Position numbers and translations under genes: made by a program. From Nitratireductor alexandrii (GTDB lineage Bacteria; Pseudomonadota; Alphaproteobacteria; Rhizobiales; Rhizobiaceae): 64,000 nucleotides of DNA. Positions 1-8,741 of this stretch are shown piece by piece. The stretch covers positions 434,001-498,000 of the forward strand of contig NZ_RBVY01000005.1 of NCBI RefSeq assembly GCF_004000215.1. Direction: 5' to 3'. Below the pieces are notes generated by a model that saw only the letters and a program-made list of their open reading frames with translations, was not told the origin of the DNA and searched no databases. Position 1 is the stretch's first letter. Every line of letters starts with the position of its first letter.

Positions 1-2097
1 CTGAACCGGCCGGCCCTTGTCCGTCTCGCGCGCCGGAGCGCGCTCGCCGTCGCCGTTCTGGCGGTCGTGGCCGGCGCCGGCCTGTGGCTGCTCGACCGGC
101 TCGACCGCGCGTTTCCGCCGCCGCTCGACAGCGCCGCCGCGATCTCCACCGAAGTCGTCGACCGCAACGGCGTGCTTTTGCGCGCCTACGCGCTCGAGGA
201 CGGACGCTGGCGGCTCGGCGCCGATCTCGACAGGATAGACCGCGCCTTTGTCGCCATGCTGGTCGCCTATGAGGATCAGCGGTTCTGGAGCCATCGCGGC
301 GTCGATCCGCTGGCGCTTCTGCGCGCCGCCGGCCAGTTCCTCGCCCATGGCCGCATCGTGTCGGGCGGCTCGACGCTGACCATGCAGCTCGCCCGGCTGA
401 TCGAGCCGCGCGCCGAACGCAGCCTCGGCGCCAAGCTGCGCCAGATGGCGCGCGCCCTGCAGATCGAGCGCCGGTTGTCGAAACGCGAGATCCTGACCCG
501 CTATCTGACGCTCGCGCCCTATGGCGGCAATCTGGAGGGCGTGCGCGCGGCGAGCCTGGCCTGGTTCGGCAAGGAGCCGGCCCGGCTGTCGCTGCCGCAG
601 GCGGCATTGCTGGTCGCCCTGCCGCAATCGCCGGAGGCGCGCCGGCCGGACCGGCATCCCGACGCCGCGCGCGCCGCCCGCGACCGCGTGCTGGCGCGCA
701 TGGCAGGCGCCGGCGTCATCATCGACAGCGAGGTCGCGCGCGCGGCCGCCGAACCGGTCTCGCCGGTCCGCCGCCCGCTGCCGGGCTTCGCCGCCCATGT
801 CGCCGACGCCGCGCTGCGCGAAGAACCCGCCGCGCAACGCCACCAGCTCACCATCGACCGCGGCGTGCAGGAACGGCTGGAACTGGTCGCGAAAAAGGCG
901 GCGGCGCGCATCGGCCCGAAAGTCTCGGTGGCGATCGTGCTCGCCCGGGCCGACACCGGCGCCATTCTCGCCAAGGCCGGCTCGGCCGATTATTTCGACG
1001 CTGCCCGCGCCGGCTGGATCGACATGGCGCGCGTCGCCCGCTCGCCGGGCTCGACGCTGAAACCCTTCATCTACGGGCTCGCCTTCGAGGACGGCCTGGT
1101 CATGCAGGAGACGACGATCGAGGACCGGCCGGCCAATTTCGCCGGCTACCGGCCGAAGAATTTCGACATGGAGTATCAGGGCGACGTCAGCGTGCGCCAG
1201 GCGCTGCAATTGTCGCTGAACGTGCCGGCGGTGCGGCTGCTCGACACGGTCGGCCCGGTCCGGCTGGTCGCGCGCATGAAGCGCGGCGGCGTGACGCCGA
1301 CGCTGCCGGAGGGCGAAAGGCCGGGGCTGGCCATCGGCCTCGGCGGCGTCGGCCTGTCGCTGGAGGAGCTGGTCCAGCTCTATACCGGCCTGTCGCAACG
1401 CAGCCGGGTCGCGCGGCTGCACAGCCGCGCCGGCGCCGAGCTGCCAAAGCCGCCCGGCGAGCCGATCCTGTCGCCGCAGGCCGTCTGGCAGATCACCGAC
1501 ATCCTGTCCGGCGTCGCCCCGCCCCAGGGCGCGCCGCGGCTCGGCATCGCCTACAAGACCGGCACCTCCTACGGTTATCGCGACGCCTGGTCGGTCGGTT
1601 ATGACGGCCGCCACGTCATCGGGGTCTGGGTAGGCCGTCCCGACGGCGGCGCGGTGCCCGGCCTCACCGGCTATCTCGCCGCCGCGCCGATCCTGTTCGA
1701 GGCGTTTGCCAAATCCGGGCTCGGCATCGCGCCCCAGCCGCGTCCGCCGGCCGGCGCGGTCCGGCTTGCACGCGCCGACCTGCCCTTCGCCCAGCGCCGC
1801 TTCGCCCCCTCGGCGCGCGAGAGCGCCGACGCGCCGGTCGAACCGGCGCCGGAGATCGTCTATCCACCGCAGGGCGCGCGTGTCGATCTCGGCCTGCGCG
1901 CCGGTGCCACCATGCCGCTGGCGCTGAAGATCAATGGCGGCCGCGCGCCGTTCCGCTGGCTCGCCAACGGCCGCCCGGTGCGGCTGTCGGCGCGGCGACG
2001 CACCGCCGCCTGGACGCCGGACGGCGCCGGCGCCTCGACCTTGACCGTCATCGACGCGGCCGGCCGCGCGGCCAGCGTCAACGTGTTTCTGGAATAG
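1..2097 (+). CDS. pbpC: Penicillin-binding protein 1C, 5'-partial
   Basis: This is a class A bifunctional peptidoglycan synthase acting in the periplasm. The reading frame is open from base 1 with no stop or ribosome binding site before it, so the true start lies upstream; an internal GTG at 67 would cut through the membrane anchor (about residues 15-32). The transglycosylase domain follows, with EDQRFWSHRGVD and GGSTLTMQLAR. The transpeptidase domain has the SxxK serine in SPGSTLKPF, the SLN motif, and KTGTSYGYRDAW. The last 80 residues resemble the small C-terminal domain of PBP1C. Family members often sit beside an alpha-2-macroglobulin gene, which would be upstream and out of view. It converges on boxR with 13 bp between the stops. 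Confidence 0.93.
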   Translation: MNRPALVRLARRSALAVAVLAVVAGAGLWLLDRLDRAFPPPLDSAAAISTEVVDRNGVLLRAYALEDGRWRLGADLDRIDRAFVAMLVAYEDQRFWSHRGVDPLALLRAAGQFLAHGRIVSGGSTLTMQLARLIEPRAERSLGAKLRQMARALQIERRLSKREILTRYLTLAPYGGNLEGVRAASLAWFGKEPARLSLPQAALLVALPQSPEARRPDRHPDAARAARDRVLARMAGAGVIIDSEVARAAAEPVSPVRRPLPGFAAHVADAALREEPAAQRHQLTIDRGVQERLELVAKKAAARIGPKVSVAIVLARADTGAILAKAGSADYFDAARAGWIDMARVARSPGSTLKPFIYGLAFEDGLVMQETTIEDRPANFAGYRPKNFDMEYQGDVSVRQALQLSLNVPAVRLLDTVGPVRLVARMKRGGVTPTLPEGERPGLAIGLGGVGLSLEELVQLYTGLSQRSRVARLHSRAGAELPKPPGEPILSPQAVWQITDILSGVAPPQGAPRLGIAYKTGTSYGYRDAWSVGYDGRHVIGVWVGRPDGGAVPGLTGYLAAAPILFEAFAKSGLGIAPQPRPPAGAVRLARADLPFAQRRFAPSARESADAPVEPAPEIVYPPQGARVDLGLRAGATMPLALKINGGRAPFRWLANGRPVRLSARRRTAAWTPDGAGASTLTVIDAAGRAASVNVFLE

Positions 2098-2110
2098 GCG
2101 AGCGCCGTCC

Positions 2111-3031
2111 CTACCCCGCCGGGCGGCCGAGGCCTTTGAGCTTGTCCATCACCTCGGCCAGACAGTCCTGCGGCGTGCGGCCCGAGGTCTCGATATGCAG
2201 GCCGGCGCGGGCGTAGAGCGCCTCGCGGCTGGTCAGGATCGATTTCAGCTCCTCCATCGCCGCCGGATTGCCGGCCATCGGCCGTGTGTCGCCCTGGGCG
2301 CGCACCCGGGCCATGTGCTCCTCGGGCGCCGCCTTCAGCCAGACGGTATGAAAGTTGCGCAACAGGATGTCGAAGGTTTCCGGCTCGGCGACGATGCCGC
2401 CGGCCGCCGCAAGCGCGATGTCCTCGCAGGTGGCGATGACGCGCTCGAGCGCCTGGCGTTCCAGCCGCCGATAGCCTTCCTGGCCGTAAAGCGCCATCAC
2501 CTCCGTCACCGGCATGCCGCTCGCCGCCTCGATCTCCTCGTTCAGCTCCATGAACGGCAGGCCGAGCGTGTCGGCCGCCATGCGCGCCAGCGTCGATTTG
2601 CCGGCACCGCGCAGGCCGATGAAGGCGATGCGCCGGGCGCGCCTGAGCGCCGGGTTCTGCGGATCGAGGATGGCGATCACCCGCCGGCGCTCCTCGGCCG
2701 TCGCGCGCTGGAAAAGCCGCGTCACGGTGCCCGCCTCCGACGCCCACGGATCGTCGGCGGCGACCAGCCATTCGATCTTCAGGTCGAGCGCCTCGGCGAT
2801 GCGCCGCAGAAGCAGGATGGAAATATTGCCTTCGCCGCCCTCGAGCTGGGCCAGATATCGCTGCGAAACCCCCGACTTTTCCGAAAGCACCCGCCGCGAC
2901 AGGCCCTTGCGGGCGCGCGCCGTGCGCACGCGTTCGCCGACCAGCGCCAAAAGGGCCCGGTTGGCCGCGTCCTCGCCGGCGGCCGTTTCCGGCGGCCTTG
3001 CCCGTCCATCGAAGCCGACGATCTCGTCCAT
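2111..3031 (-). CDS. boxR: BoxR-type XRE/shikimate-kinase fusion regulator
   Basis: Predicted transcriptional repressor of the box genes. Residues about 30-90 form an XRE helix-turn-helix (RKGLSRRVLSEKSGVSQRYL). Residues about 130-300 form a shikimate-kinase fold with Walker A GLRGAGKST at 139-147. This layout is that of BoxR and BzdR of Azoarcus, where the kinase-like part binds benzoyl-CoA as inducer. The 306-residue length fits. It is the last gene of the minus-strand box cluster, 73 bp after the thioesterase gene, and has its own palindromic operator with a TATAAT inside it at 3050-3075, which suggests autoregulation. A role as aroK is unlikely because of the DNA-binding half and the context. 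Confidence 0.92.
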   Translation of the reverse strand: MDEIVGFDGRARPPETAAGEDAANRALLALVGERVRTARARKGLSRRVLSEKSGVSQRYLAQLEGGEGNISILLLRRIAEALDLKIEWLVAADDPWASEAGTVTRLFQRATAEERRRVIAILDPQNPALRRARRIAFIGLRGAGKSTLARMAADTLGLPFMELNEEIEAASGMPVTEVMALYGQEGYRRLERQALERVIATCEDIALAAAGGIVAEPETFDILLRNFHTVWLKAAPEEHMARVRAQGDTRPMAGNPAAMEELKSILTSREALYARAGLHIETSGRTPQDCLAEVMDKLKGLGRPAG

Positions 3032-3049
3032 GCGCTCACGATCCGTTCC

Positions 3050-3075
3050 AATTTATGCATTATAATGCACAAATT
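3050..3075. promoter_or_regulatory. BoxR-type operator before boxR
   Basis: This is a 26-bp palindrome with one mismatched pair. Its core is TGCATTATAATGCA at 3056-3069, flanked by AATTT on one side and AAATT on the other. The minus strand reads TATAAT within the core, a good -10 for boxR, with TTGCGA as a loose -35 further upstream. It shares the pattern ATTTATGC(N6)ATGCACAAA with the site before the ligase gene. A repressor bound here would cover the promoter. Confidence 0.7.
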
Positions 3076-3104
3076 GCCGAGATTCGCAAGAACGGCCGTC
3101 GCCG

Positions 3105-3563
3105 TCAGCCGGATACCGCCAGCGGCCCGATCAGGGCGCGGATATCCGGCGGCGCGGCCATCTTGCGGAACGATTTCGCCTCGACGAACACGCACACGAA
3201 CGTGCCCTCGAAACACAAGCCCCCGTCCTGGCGTCCGGCGACCGAAAACCGCACCGAGCTTTCGCCGAGTTTTATGAGCGTCACCGCGCAGGCAAGCGGG
3301 TGTCGGGGCGTGACCGGCGCGCGGAAATCGAGGCTCATATGCACGAACGGCGTGCCGACATTGCGGTCGAGATTGAGCCGGTACCAGTCCTGGCCGACAT
3401 GCGCCTCCCACCAGGCGTCGATCGCCTCGAGCGCGAAATAGGGAATGCGGCCGGTATAGGCGATCAGCGCCGGATCGCAATCGGCCCAGCGCACATGCAC
3501 CGTGTGCACGAAACCGCTGCCCGCCTCGGCCTGAGACGCCTTGTCGTCGGTCCTGGCATCCAT
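3105..3563 (-). CDS. Acyl-CoA thioesterase, 4HBT family (box cluster)
   Basis: A 152-residue hot-dog-fold thioesterase of the 4-hydroxybenzoyl-CoA thioesterase/YbgC type. The motif WADCDPALIAYTGRIPYF holds the usual catalytic Asp (about residue 30) followed by the segment that normally reads GxVY. It lies 15 bp after boxA in the same direction, so it is probably cotranscribed with boxCBA. Thioesterases recur in box clusters, where they are thought to hydrolyse benzoyl-CoA or a dead-end CoA intermediate and free the CoA pool; that role is inferred here from context. Start chosen at the ATG at 3563, which leaves a short polar N-terminus before the domain. Confidence 0.85.
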   Translation of the reverse strand: MDARTDDKASQAEAGSGFVHTVHVRWADCDPALIAYTGRIPYFALEAIDAWWEAHVGQDWYRLNLDRNVGTPFVHMSLDFRAPVTPRHPLACAVTLIKLGESSVRFSVAGRQDGGLCFEGTFVCVFVEAKSFRKMAAPPDIRALIGPLAVSG

Positions 3564-3578
3564 CGTCCAGTTGCTCCG

Positions 3579-4775
3579 CTAATAGGTCTCGACATGGTAG
3601 CGGCCGGTGTCGCGCATCGTGTCGCGCACCGCCTTCCAGTCGAGCCCCGCCCCGCGCGCGATGTCGGCAAAAGCCTCTTCCACGCCGGCTTCCATCGCCT
3701 TGAGCCCGCACACATAGACATGGGTGGTGTCGGAGGCCAGCATGGTCGCGATCTTGTCCTTTTCGACCCGCATCCGGTCCTGCACATATTCGCGCGGCGT
3801 CCCCTCCACCCGGCTAAACACCAGATGCTTGTCGAGCAGCGCGTCCGGCACCTTTTTCAGCGGGCCGAAATAGGGCAGCGAATCGGGACGGCGCGCGCCG
3901 AACACCAGCATCATGCCGCCGGTCTCGCCAGACGCGGCGCGCTGGCGGCGCATGGTGAAGCCGCGAAACGGCGCCGAGCCGGTTCCCGTGCAGATCATCA
4001 AGATCGCGGCGCGCGCATCGTTCGGCATCAGGAAGGTCGAGCCGAACGGCCCCGTCAGCTTGACCTGGTCGCCGCGCTTGAGATCGCAGACATAGTTGGA
4101 GGCCAGCCCGTGCGGCTCGCGCTTGACGGTCAAAGACAGGTTGTTGGTGTTCGGGCGCTCGCCGTCGCGCGGCGAGGACACCGAATAAAGCCGCATGCGG
4201 TGCGGCCGACCGTTTTCGTCCGTGCCCGGCGGCGCGATGCCGACACTCTGGCCCTCCAGCACCGGAAACGAGGTCGTGCCCAGATCGAGGATGATGTGGC
4301 GCACGTCGGAATCGGCATTGTCGCCGGTCAGCCGGTAATTGCCCTGCACGGTGGCGACGGCCGGGCTGGCGGCGGTGAACAGGTTGACCGTCGGCTTGGC
4401 CGCGGAGGCCGGCGCCTTGGCCGCGCCGCCTGCGCCCTTGTGCGCCTCGGCCAGAAGGGCGGCGACCTCGTCGTCCAGCGCCTCGATCGCGCCGCCGCCC
4501 GCCCCGTCCCCGGCCTCGAACTCCTCCTGTTCGGGCAGCTCCATCCAAGACAGCTGCTCCTCCAGCGAATAGGGCGTCTTGACGATCCGCCAATTGTCGA
4601 TCGAGCCGGTCGGGCACGGGGCGATGCAGGCCATGCAGAAATCGCAGATCGAAGCGTCGACCACGACATTGTTGTCGTCGTGGGTGATCGCGTCGATCGG
4701 GCACGCCTCCTCGCAGGTGTGGCAACGGATGCAGATTTCCGGATCGATCAGATGCTGTTTGACGAGCGCGGTCAT
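3579..4775 (-). CDS. boxA: Benzoyl-CoA 2,3-epoxidase reductase subunit BoxA
   Basis: Electron-transfer subunit that takes electrons from NADPH through FAD and two iron-sulfur clusters to the BoxB oxygenase. The N-terminus carries two [4Fe-4S] motifs: Cys15, 18, 21 and 25 ([12 protein letters not shown]) and Cys44, 47, 50 and 54 ([12 protein letters not shown]). An acidic and Ala-rich linker follows, then a ferredoxin-NADP reductase module with the FAD-binding [13 protein letters not shown] and the pyridine-nucleotide motif [12 protein letters not shown]. The length of 398 residues fits the family. It is 78 bp downstream of boxB and 15 bp upstream of the thioesterase gene, as part of a minus-strand operon. 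Confidence 0.95.
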   Translation of the reverse strand: MTALVKQHLIDPEICIRCHTCEEACPIDAITHDDNNVVVDASICDFCMACIAPCPTGSIDNWRIVKTPYSLEEQLSWMELPEQEEFEAGDGAGGGAIEALDDEVAALLAEAHKGAGGAAKAPASAAKPTVNLFTAASPAVATVQGNYRLTGDNADSDVRHIILDLGTTSFPVLEGQSVGIAPPGTDENGRPHRMRLYSVSSPRDGERPNTNNLSLTVKREPHGLASNYVCDLKRGDQVKLTGPFGSTFLMPNDARAAILMICTGTGSAPFRGFTMRRQRAASGETGGMMLVFGARRPDSLPYFGPLKKVPDALLDKHLVFSRVEGTPREYVQDRMRVEKDKIATMLASDTTHVYVCGLKAMEAGVEEAFADIARGAGLDWKAVRDTMRDTGRYHVETY

Positions 4776-4853
4776 GAAAATCTTCGCTCCGGGGTTCTGG
4801 TTTCAAGACCGGTCCCGCGCCCCCTCTGGCGGGCGCGCAGGCCGGGTCTCGCC

Positions 4854-6305
4854 TTACGCCATGTGCAGCTGCACATACTCGAAATCGCCGGGCTTGTTGT
4901 CGATCCCCACGCGCGGCGGCGCGATCCAGCCGGCGAACTTGCCCGGCTCCCACACCGGCACCATCAGCGAGGCGATATAGTCGCCGTCGGCTTTCGACGG
5001 CAGCCATTCGTCGCGCTTCTTGTCCCATTCCTCCTTCGACACGATCTCGCCGTCGGGGGTGATGTTGGCCTGGCCGAACACGCCGATCTGGCGATGGAAA
5101 CCCGGATGCGGCAGCTTCATCTCGAACGGGATGCCGATCTTGGCGATCATCGCGTTCCAGCGGTTCACGCCGCCCTGGGAGTCGCGGATATAGTCGTCGC
5201 GCAGCCGCATGTTGATCGCCGACAGCGCCGGCAGATCGGCCGTCACCACCTTGCCGTCGACGAGCTGGACGACAGGATAGGTCGCATCCTTGAGCTGGTG
5301 GTCGTCGTCGATCTTGGTTTCCTGATAGCGGCCCTTGATGCCGGCGGCGAACGCGTTGGCGGCGTTGGTGGACACTTCCGAGCCGAACAGGTCGAGCGAC
5401 AGCGTGTAGTGCAGGTTGAGCTTCTTCTGGATCGTCGGCAGGTCGATGACGCCGAGCGCGCGCACCGCCTGGATGTCGTAGGGATCCTCGATGCCCGCCT
5501 CCTTCATCGCCTCGCAGGTGCGCTGGATGACCCGGCCCACGCCGGTCTCGCCGACGAACATGTGATGCGCCTCCTCCGTCAGCATGAAGCGGCAGGTACG
5601 CGACAGCGGATCGAAGCCGGACTGGGCCAGGCTTTCGAGCTGCATCTTGCCGTCGCGATCGGTGAAATAGGTGAACATGAAGAAGGACAGCCAGTCGGGC
5701 GTGGCCTCGTTGAAGGCGCCCAGCATTCGCGGCGCCTCCTCAGACCCCGACGAGCGGCGCAGCAATTCGTCGGCCTCCTCGCGGCCGTCGGCGCCGAAAT
5801 ATTTCTGCAAGAGATAGACCATCGCCCACAGATGCCGCCCCTCCTCGACATTGACCTGGAACAGGTTGCGCATGTCGTAGAGCGACGGCGCGGTCTTGCC
5901 GAGATGGCGCTGCTGTTCGACCGAGGCCGGCTCGGTGTCGCCCTGGATGACGATCAGCCGGCGCAGCATGGCGCGGTGTTCGCCCGGCACTTCCTGCCAG
6001 GCCGGTTCGCCGTATTGTTCGCCGCACGGGATGCGGCGATCCTCGACCTGCGGCGCGAGCAGGATGCCCCAGCGATATTCCGGCATCTTGACGTAGTCGA
6101 ACTTGGCCCAGCCCTTCGGATCGACCGAGATCGCGGTGCGCAGATAGACCAGCGATTCCTGGAATTTCTGCGGGATCAGGTCGTTCCACCAATTGATGTA
6201 GCCCGGATGCCACTTCTCCAGCGCCTTGAGAACGCGCCGGTCGGACGAAAGCCCGACATTGTTGGGGATCATCGTGTCGTAGGAAACATTGATCAGTTCG
6301 GACAT
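4854..6305 (-). CDS. boxB: Benzoyl-CoA 2,3-epoxidase oxygenase subunit BoxB
   Basis: Di-iron oxygenase that converts benzoyl-CoA and O2 to 2,3-epoxybenzoyl-CoA, with electrons from BoxA. At 483 residues it has family length. Two ExxH iron-binding motifs are visible: EEGRH near residues 154-158 and EEAHHMF near 244-250, each in a long helix as in other class I di-iron enzymes. The start at the ATG at 6305 gives the usual N-terminus (MSELINVSYDTMIPNNVGL). It follows boxC by 89 bp. This gene, with boxA and boxC, identifies the cluster as the aerobic box route rather than the anaerobic benzoyl-CoA reductase route or the ring-dioxygenase route. Confidence 0.96.
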   Translation of the reverse strand: MSELINVSYDTMIPNNVGLSSDRRVLKALEKWHPGYINWWNDLIPQKFQESLVYLRTAISVDPKGWAKFDYVKMPEYRWGILLAPQVEDRRIPCGEQYGEPAWQEVPGEHRAMLRRLIVIQGDTEPASVEQQRHLGKTAPSLYDMRNLFQVNVEEGRHLWAMVYLLQKYFGADGREEADELLRRSSGSEEAPRMLGAFNEATPDWLSFFMFTYFTDRDGKMQLESLAQSGFDPLSRTCRFMLTEEAHHMFVGETGVGRVIQRTCEAMKEAGIEDPYDIQAVRALGVIDLPTIQKKLNLHYTLSLDLFGSEVSTNAANAFAAGIKGRYQETKIDDDHQLKDATYPVVQLVDGKVVTADLPALSAINMRLRDDYIRDSQGGVNRWNAMIAKIGIPFEMKLPHPGFHRQIGVFGQANITPDGEIVSKEEWDKKRDEWLPSKADGDYIASLMVPVWEPGKFAGWIAPPRVGIDNKPGDFEYVQLHMA

Positions 6306-6394
6306 AGGTCACTCCCGCAAGACTGTAAGCCGTGATTGGTCGCCGGGGCGAAGGAAACGGGCCGGCCCGAACGGCCGCGCGCCGTGGACGGTCC

Positions 6395-8056
6395 TCACAC
6401 CCTCTTCATGTCGAATTCGCCGCGCAGCCCGGTGCCGTAGCGCTGCAGCGCGCCGGTCTCGCCGACCGCGTTGGGACGCTGGAAGATCCAGTTCTGCCAA
6501 GCCGTCAGCCGGCCGAAAATGCGCGTCTCCATGGTTTCGGGCCCGGCGAAGCGCAGATTGGCCTCCATGCCGGTGAGCGCGTCGGGCGAAAAGCTCGCCC
6601 GCTCCTCCAGGAAGATGCGCACCTCGTCCTCCCAGTCGATGTCGTCGAAGGCGAAGGTGACCAGGCCGAGCCCGCTCGCCGCGTCCGCCTCCAGCGCCTC
6701 ACCGATCCGTTCCTCGGCGGCCCCGACGCTCGCCGGCTCGCCGAGAAAGCGCGTCTCCAGGCGCGTCAGGTCGTTCGACATCGGGTACGGCCCGAAATTG
6801 CCCTTGGTCAGGGTAAGCGTCGCGACCGAGCGGTTGTCGCCCTCGAACTCGCCGTCGGCCATATAGGAGCGGTCGGCGGCGAAGGCGAGTTCGGCCAGGG
6901 GACCCGCGAAACAGGAGCCCGGCTCGATCAATGCCGCCAGCGAGCGCGAGGTCATGTCGACGCGTTTCAAAACCCGCTTCCAGTAAAGCAGGATCTCGTT
7001 GGCGAGCCAGTCGTCGCGATTGTCGAGCAAAAACGCTTCGTGCGCGGCGACCAGAGCCGGGTCGCCCTGGCTGCGAAACACGATGACACCGATCTCGAGT
7101 TCATTGTTGCGCAGATGCAAAATGGCGTCGTCGAGTTCGCGCGCCGCCCGCAGCATCCAGCTTTCGGCGCCCTCGGCGTGCAGCGCCTCGACGGAGGCCG
7201 GCGCCGGGGCGTCGGGACCGTGCACGGTCAGCCGCGCGATGCGTTTTTCGCGGTCGATCTCGACCTCGACGCTCGAATAGGTCGCCGATCCGTCCTCGGA
7301 AAAACCGCGCTTGAGCGGCGTCAGCGTAATCCCCTTGGCGTCGGCGGGCCGCTTCGACTTGGCCGCGTATTCCCGCGCGCGGGCCGCGACCGTCTCGGCG
7401 AATTTGGTGTTGGGCACGACGTCGTCGACCAGACGCCAGTCCTTGGCCCGGCGCCCTTTCACCCCCTCCTCGATCGAGCAGAACACGTCGGCGTGGTCGC
7501 GGCGCACCTTGCGCTTGTCGGTGACGCGGGTGAGCCCGCCCGTGCCCGGCAGCACGGCCAGAAGCGGCACTTCCGGCAGCGCGACCGAGGACGAGCTGTC
7601 GTCGGCCAGGATGATGTGGTCGCAGGCGAGCGCCAGTTCGTAACCGCCGCCCGCGCACGCGCCCTTGACCGCGCAGATGTAATATTGCCCGGACTCCGCC
7701 CCCGCCGCCTCGAACGTGTTGCGGGTCTCGTTGGTGAACTTGCAGAAATTGACCTTGTGGGTGTGCGCCGCCCCGCCCAGCATGCGGATATTGGCGCCGG
7801 CGCAGAACACCCGGTCCTTGCCCGACTGCAGGACAACGACCTTGATTTCGGGATGCTCGAAGCGCATCCGCTGGACCACGTCCGCCAGCTCGATATCGAC
7901 GCCGAGATCGTAGGAATTGAGCTTGAGCTCGTAGCCCTCGAACAGGCCGCCATTCTCGTCGACATCCATGAACAGATGCGCGACCTCGCCGTCATAATCG
8001 ATCCGCCAGTGGCGATACTGCGACGGGTCGGTCTGGAAATCGATTGTCTTGGCCAC
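6395..8056 (-). CDS. boxC: Benzoyl-CoA-dihydrodiol lyase BoxC
   Basis: Ring-opening enzyme of the box pathway: it takes 2,3-epoxybenzoyl-CoA to 3,4-dehydroadipyl-CoA semialdehyde and formate without further oxygen. The 553-residue chain has two crotonase-like halves. The first has the oxyanion-hole segment FCAGANIRMLGG and the signature CAGGGYELALACDHIILADD. It starts at a GTG at 8056, with a strong GGAGG six bases upstream (in AAGGTGGAGGCAGAGC), and no better ATG exists nearby. It is the first gene of the boxCBA-thioesterase unit, with promoter and operators just upstream at 8078-8109. Confidence 0.95.
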   Translation of the reverse strand: MAKTIDFQTDPSQYRHWRIDYDGEVAHLFMDVDENGGLFEGYELKLNSYDLGVDIELADVVQRMRFEHPEIKVVVLQSGKDRVFCAGANIRMLGGAAHTHKVNFCKFTNETRNTFEAAGAESGQYYICAVKGACAGGGYELALACDHIILADDSSSSVALPEVPLLAVLPGTGGLTRVTDKRKVRRDHADVFCSIEEGVKGRRAKDWRLVDDVVPNTKFAETVAARAREYAAKSKRPADAKGITLTPLKRGFSEDGSATYSSVEVEIDREKRIARLTVHGPDAPAPASVEALHAEGAESWMLRAARELDDAILHLRNNELEIGVIVFRSQGDPALVAAHEAFLLDNRDDWLANEILLYWKRVLKRVDMTSRSLAALIEPGSCFAGPLAELAFAADRSYMADGEFEGDNRSVATLTLTKGNFGPYPMSNDLTRLETRFLGEPASVGAAEERIGEALEADAASGLGLVTFAFDDIDWEDEVRIFLEERASFSPDALTGMEANLRFAGPETMETRIFGRLTAWQNWIFQRPNAVGETGALQRYGTGLRGEFDMKRV

Positions 8057-8077
8057 GCTCTGCCTCCACCTTGCTGC

Positions 8078-8109
8078 TGCACTCTAGTGCAATATGATGC
8101 AAATTCCAA
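8078..8109 (-). promoter_or_regulatory. boxC promoter with overlapping BoxR-type operators
   Basis: Two TGCA-N6-TGCA boxes share a TGCA: 8078-8091 (arms TGCACT/AGTGCA) and 8088-8101. They overlap a candidate sigma-70 promoter on the minus strand: TTGGAA at 8109-8104, a 17-bp spacer, and TAGAGT at 8086-8081. The operator boxes lie in the spacer and on the -10, where a repressor would block polymerase. Transcription would begin about 20 bases before the boxC start codon. Confidence 0.6.
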
Positions 8110-8166
8110 GCCCGATTGGCTTAACTATAGCGATATTTCGCCGATTGCTCCGCAGATTTCATGCTC

Positions 8167-8188
8167 AATATGAATTATAATTCATATT
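8167..8188. promoter_or_regulatory. 22-bp perfect AT-rich palindrome
   Basis: The 11-base half AATATGAATTA is followed at once by its exact reverse complement, with no spacer. It overlaps the stop codon of the DUF309 gene and lies about 110 bp upstream of the boxC start. It differs from the TGCA boxes, so a second regulator (for example of the MarR family) is possible. It is too AT-rich to serve as an intrinsic terminator stem. The function is inferred only from symmetry and location. Confidence 0.5.
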
Positions 8189-8724
8189 TTCCATGCCAAT
8201 ACGGGCCGCCGTGCCACAAGGCGCTCCAAGGCGCCGGAGCCGGCCTCCGCGTCGATCGCCGCGGCGAAGGCGATCGACGCCTCGGCGAGCTGCGCCACGT
8301 CGACCCCCATCACGCGTTCCGTTCGGCCATGCCCCGCGTTCCACAAGCAGTCGGCCGCGTGATGGGCAAGACGATCGGCCGCGCGCGGCCGCCCCATGCC
8401 GAGCTTCAGGCAGCAATTGGCCAGCTGGATCATGCCCTGGACGAGCATCCGCTCGGCGCTGTTGGGCCTGAGCCCCATCCACACCGGCTCCCAGACCTCG
8501 TGCGCCTCCCAGAAGAAGCCGTTGCCGTAGAGCGCGAAACCGTAGAGCCAGGCCTGATTGTCGGCCCAGCCGGCCGGATCGGTCGTCTCCGGCGCGGCAT
8601 CGGCGATGTCGATGAAGACGCCGCTTTCGGGCCGGCGCGTCACGCCGGGCACGAAGGCGGTGTCCGGCAGCGGCCAGGCCGCGGCGTGACCGAAAATGCG
8701 ATCGGACATGCTGTTTTCCGGCAC
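8182..8724 (-). CDS. DUF309-domain protein in box cluster
   Basis: A 180-residue cytoplasmic protein with the DUF309 helical core: FFWEAHEVWEPVW, then MLVQGMIQLANCCLKLGMGRPRAADRL. The His and Glu of the EAHEVWE segment and the GxxQLA segment are the conserved parts of this family, whose biochemical role is unknown. It starts at a GTG at 8724 with a GAGG eight bases upstream; an in-frame ATG at 8709 is an alternative. It lies 17 bp after the alpha/beta hydrolase gene and so probably belongs to the ligase operon. A link to benzoate metabolism rests only on this position. Confidence 0.75.
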   Translation of the reverse strand: MPENSMSDRIFGHAAAWPLPDTAFVPGVTRRPESGVFIDIADAAPETTDPAGWADNQAWLYGFALYGNGFFWEAHEVWEPVWMGLRPNSAERMLVQGMIQLANCCLKLGMGRPRAADRLAHHAADCLWNAGHGRTERVMGVDVAQLAEASIAFAAAIDAEAGSGALERLVARRPVLAWKI

Positions 8725-8741
8725 CGTTCGCGCCTCGCCGG

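Noticed and set aside
2111-3031. Reading this gene as a shikimate kinase (aroK)
   Set aside because: The helix-turn-helix part, the position in the box cluster and the matched operators point to BoxR.
3300-6335. A 1011-codon plus-strand frame opposite boxA, boxB and the thioesterase
   Set aside because: It spans three real genes on the other strand and reads as His/Arg/Asp-rich with no domain.
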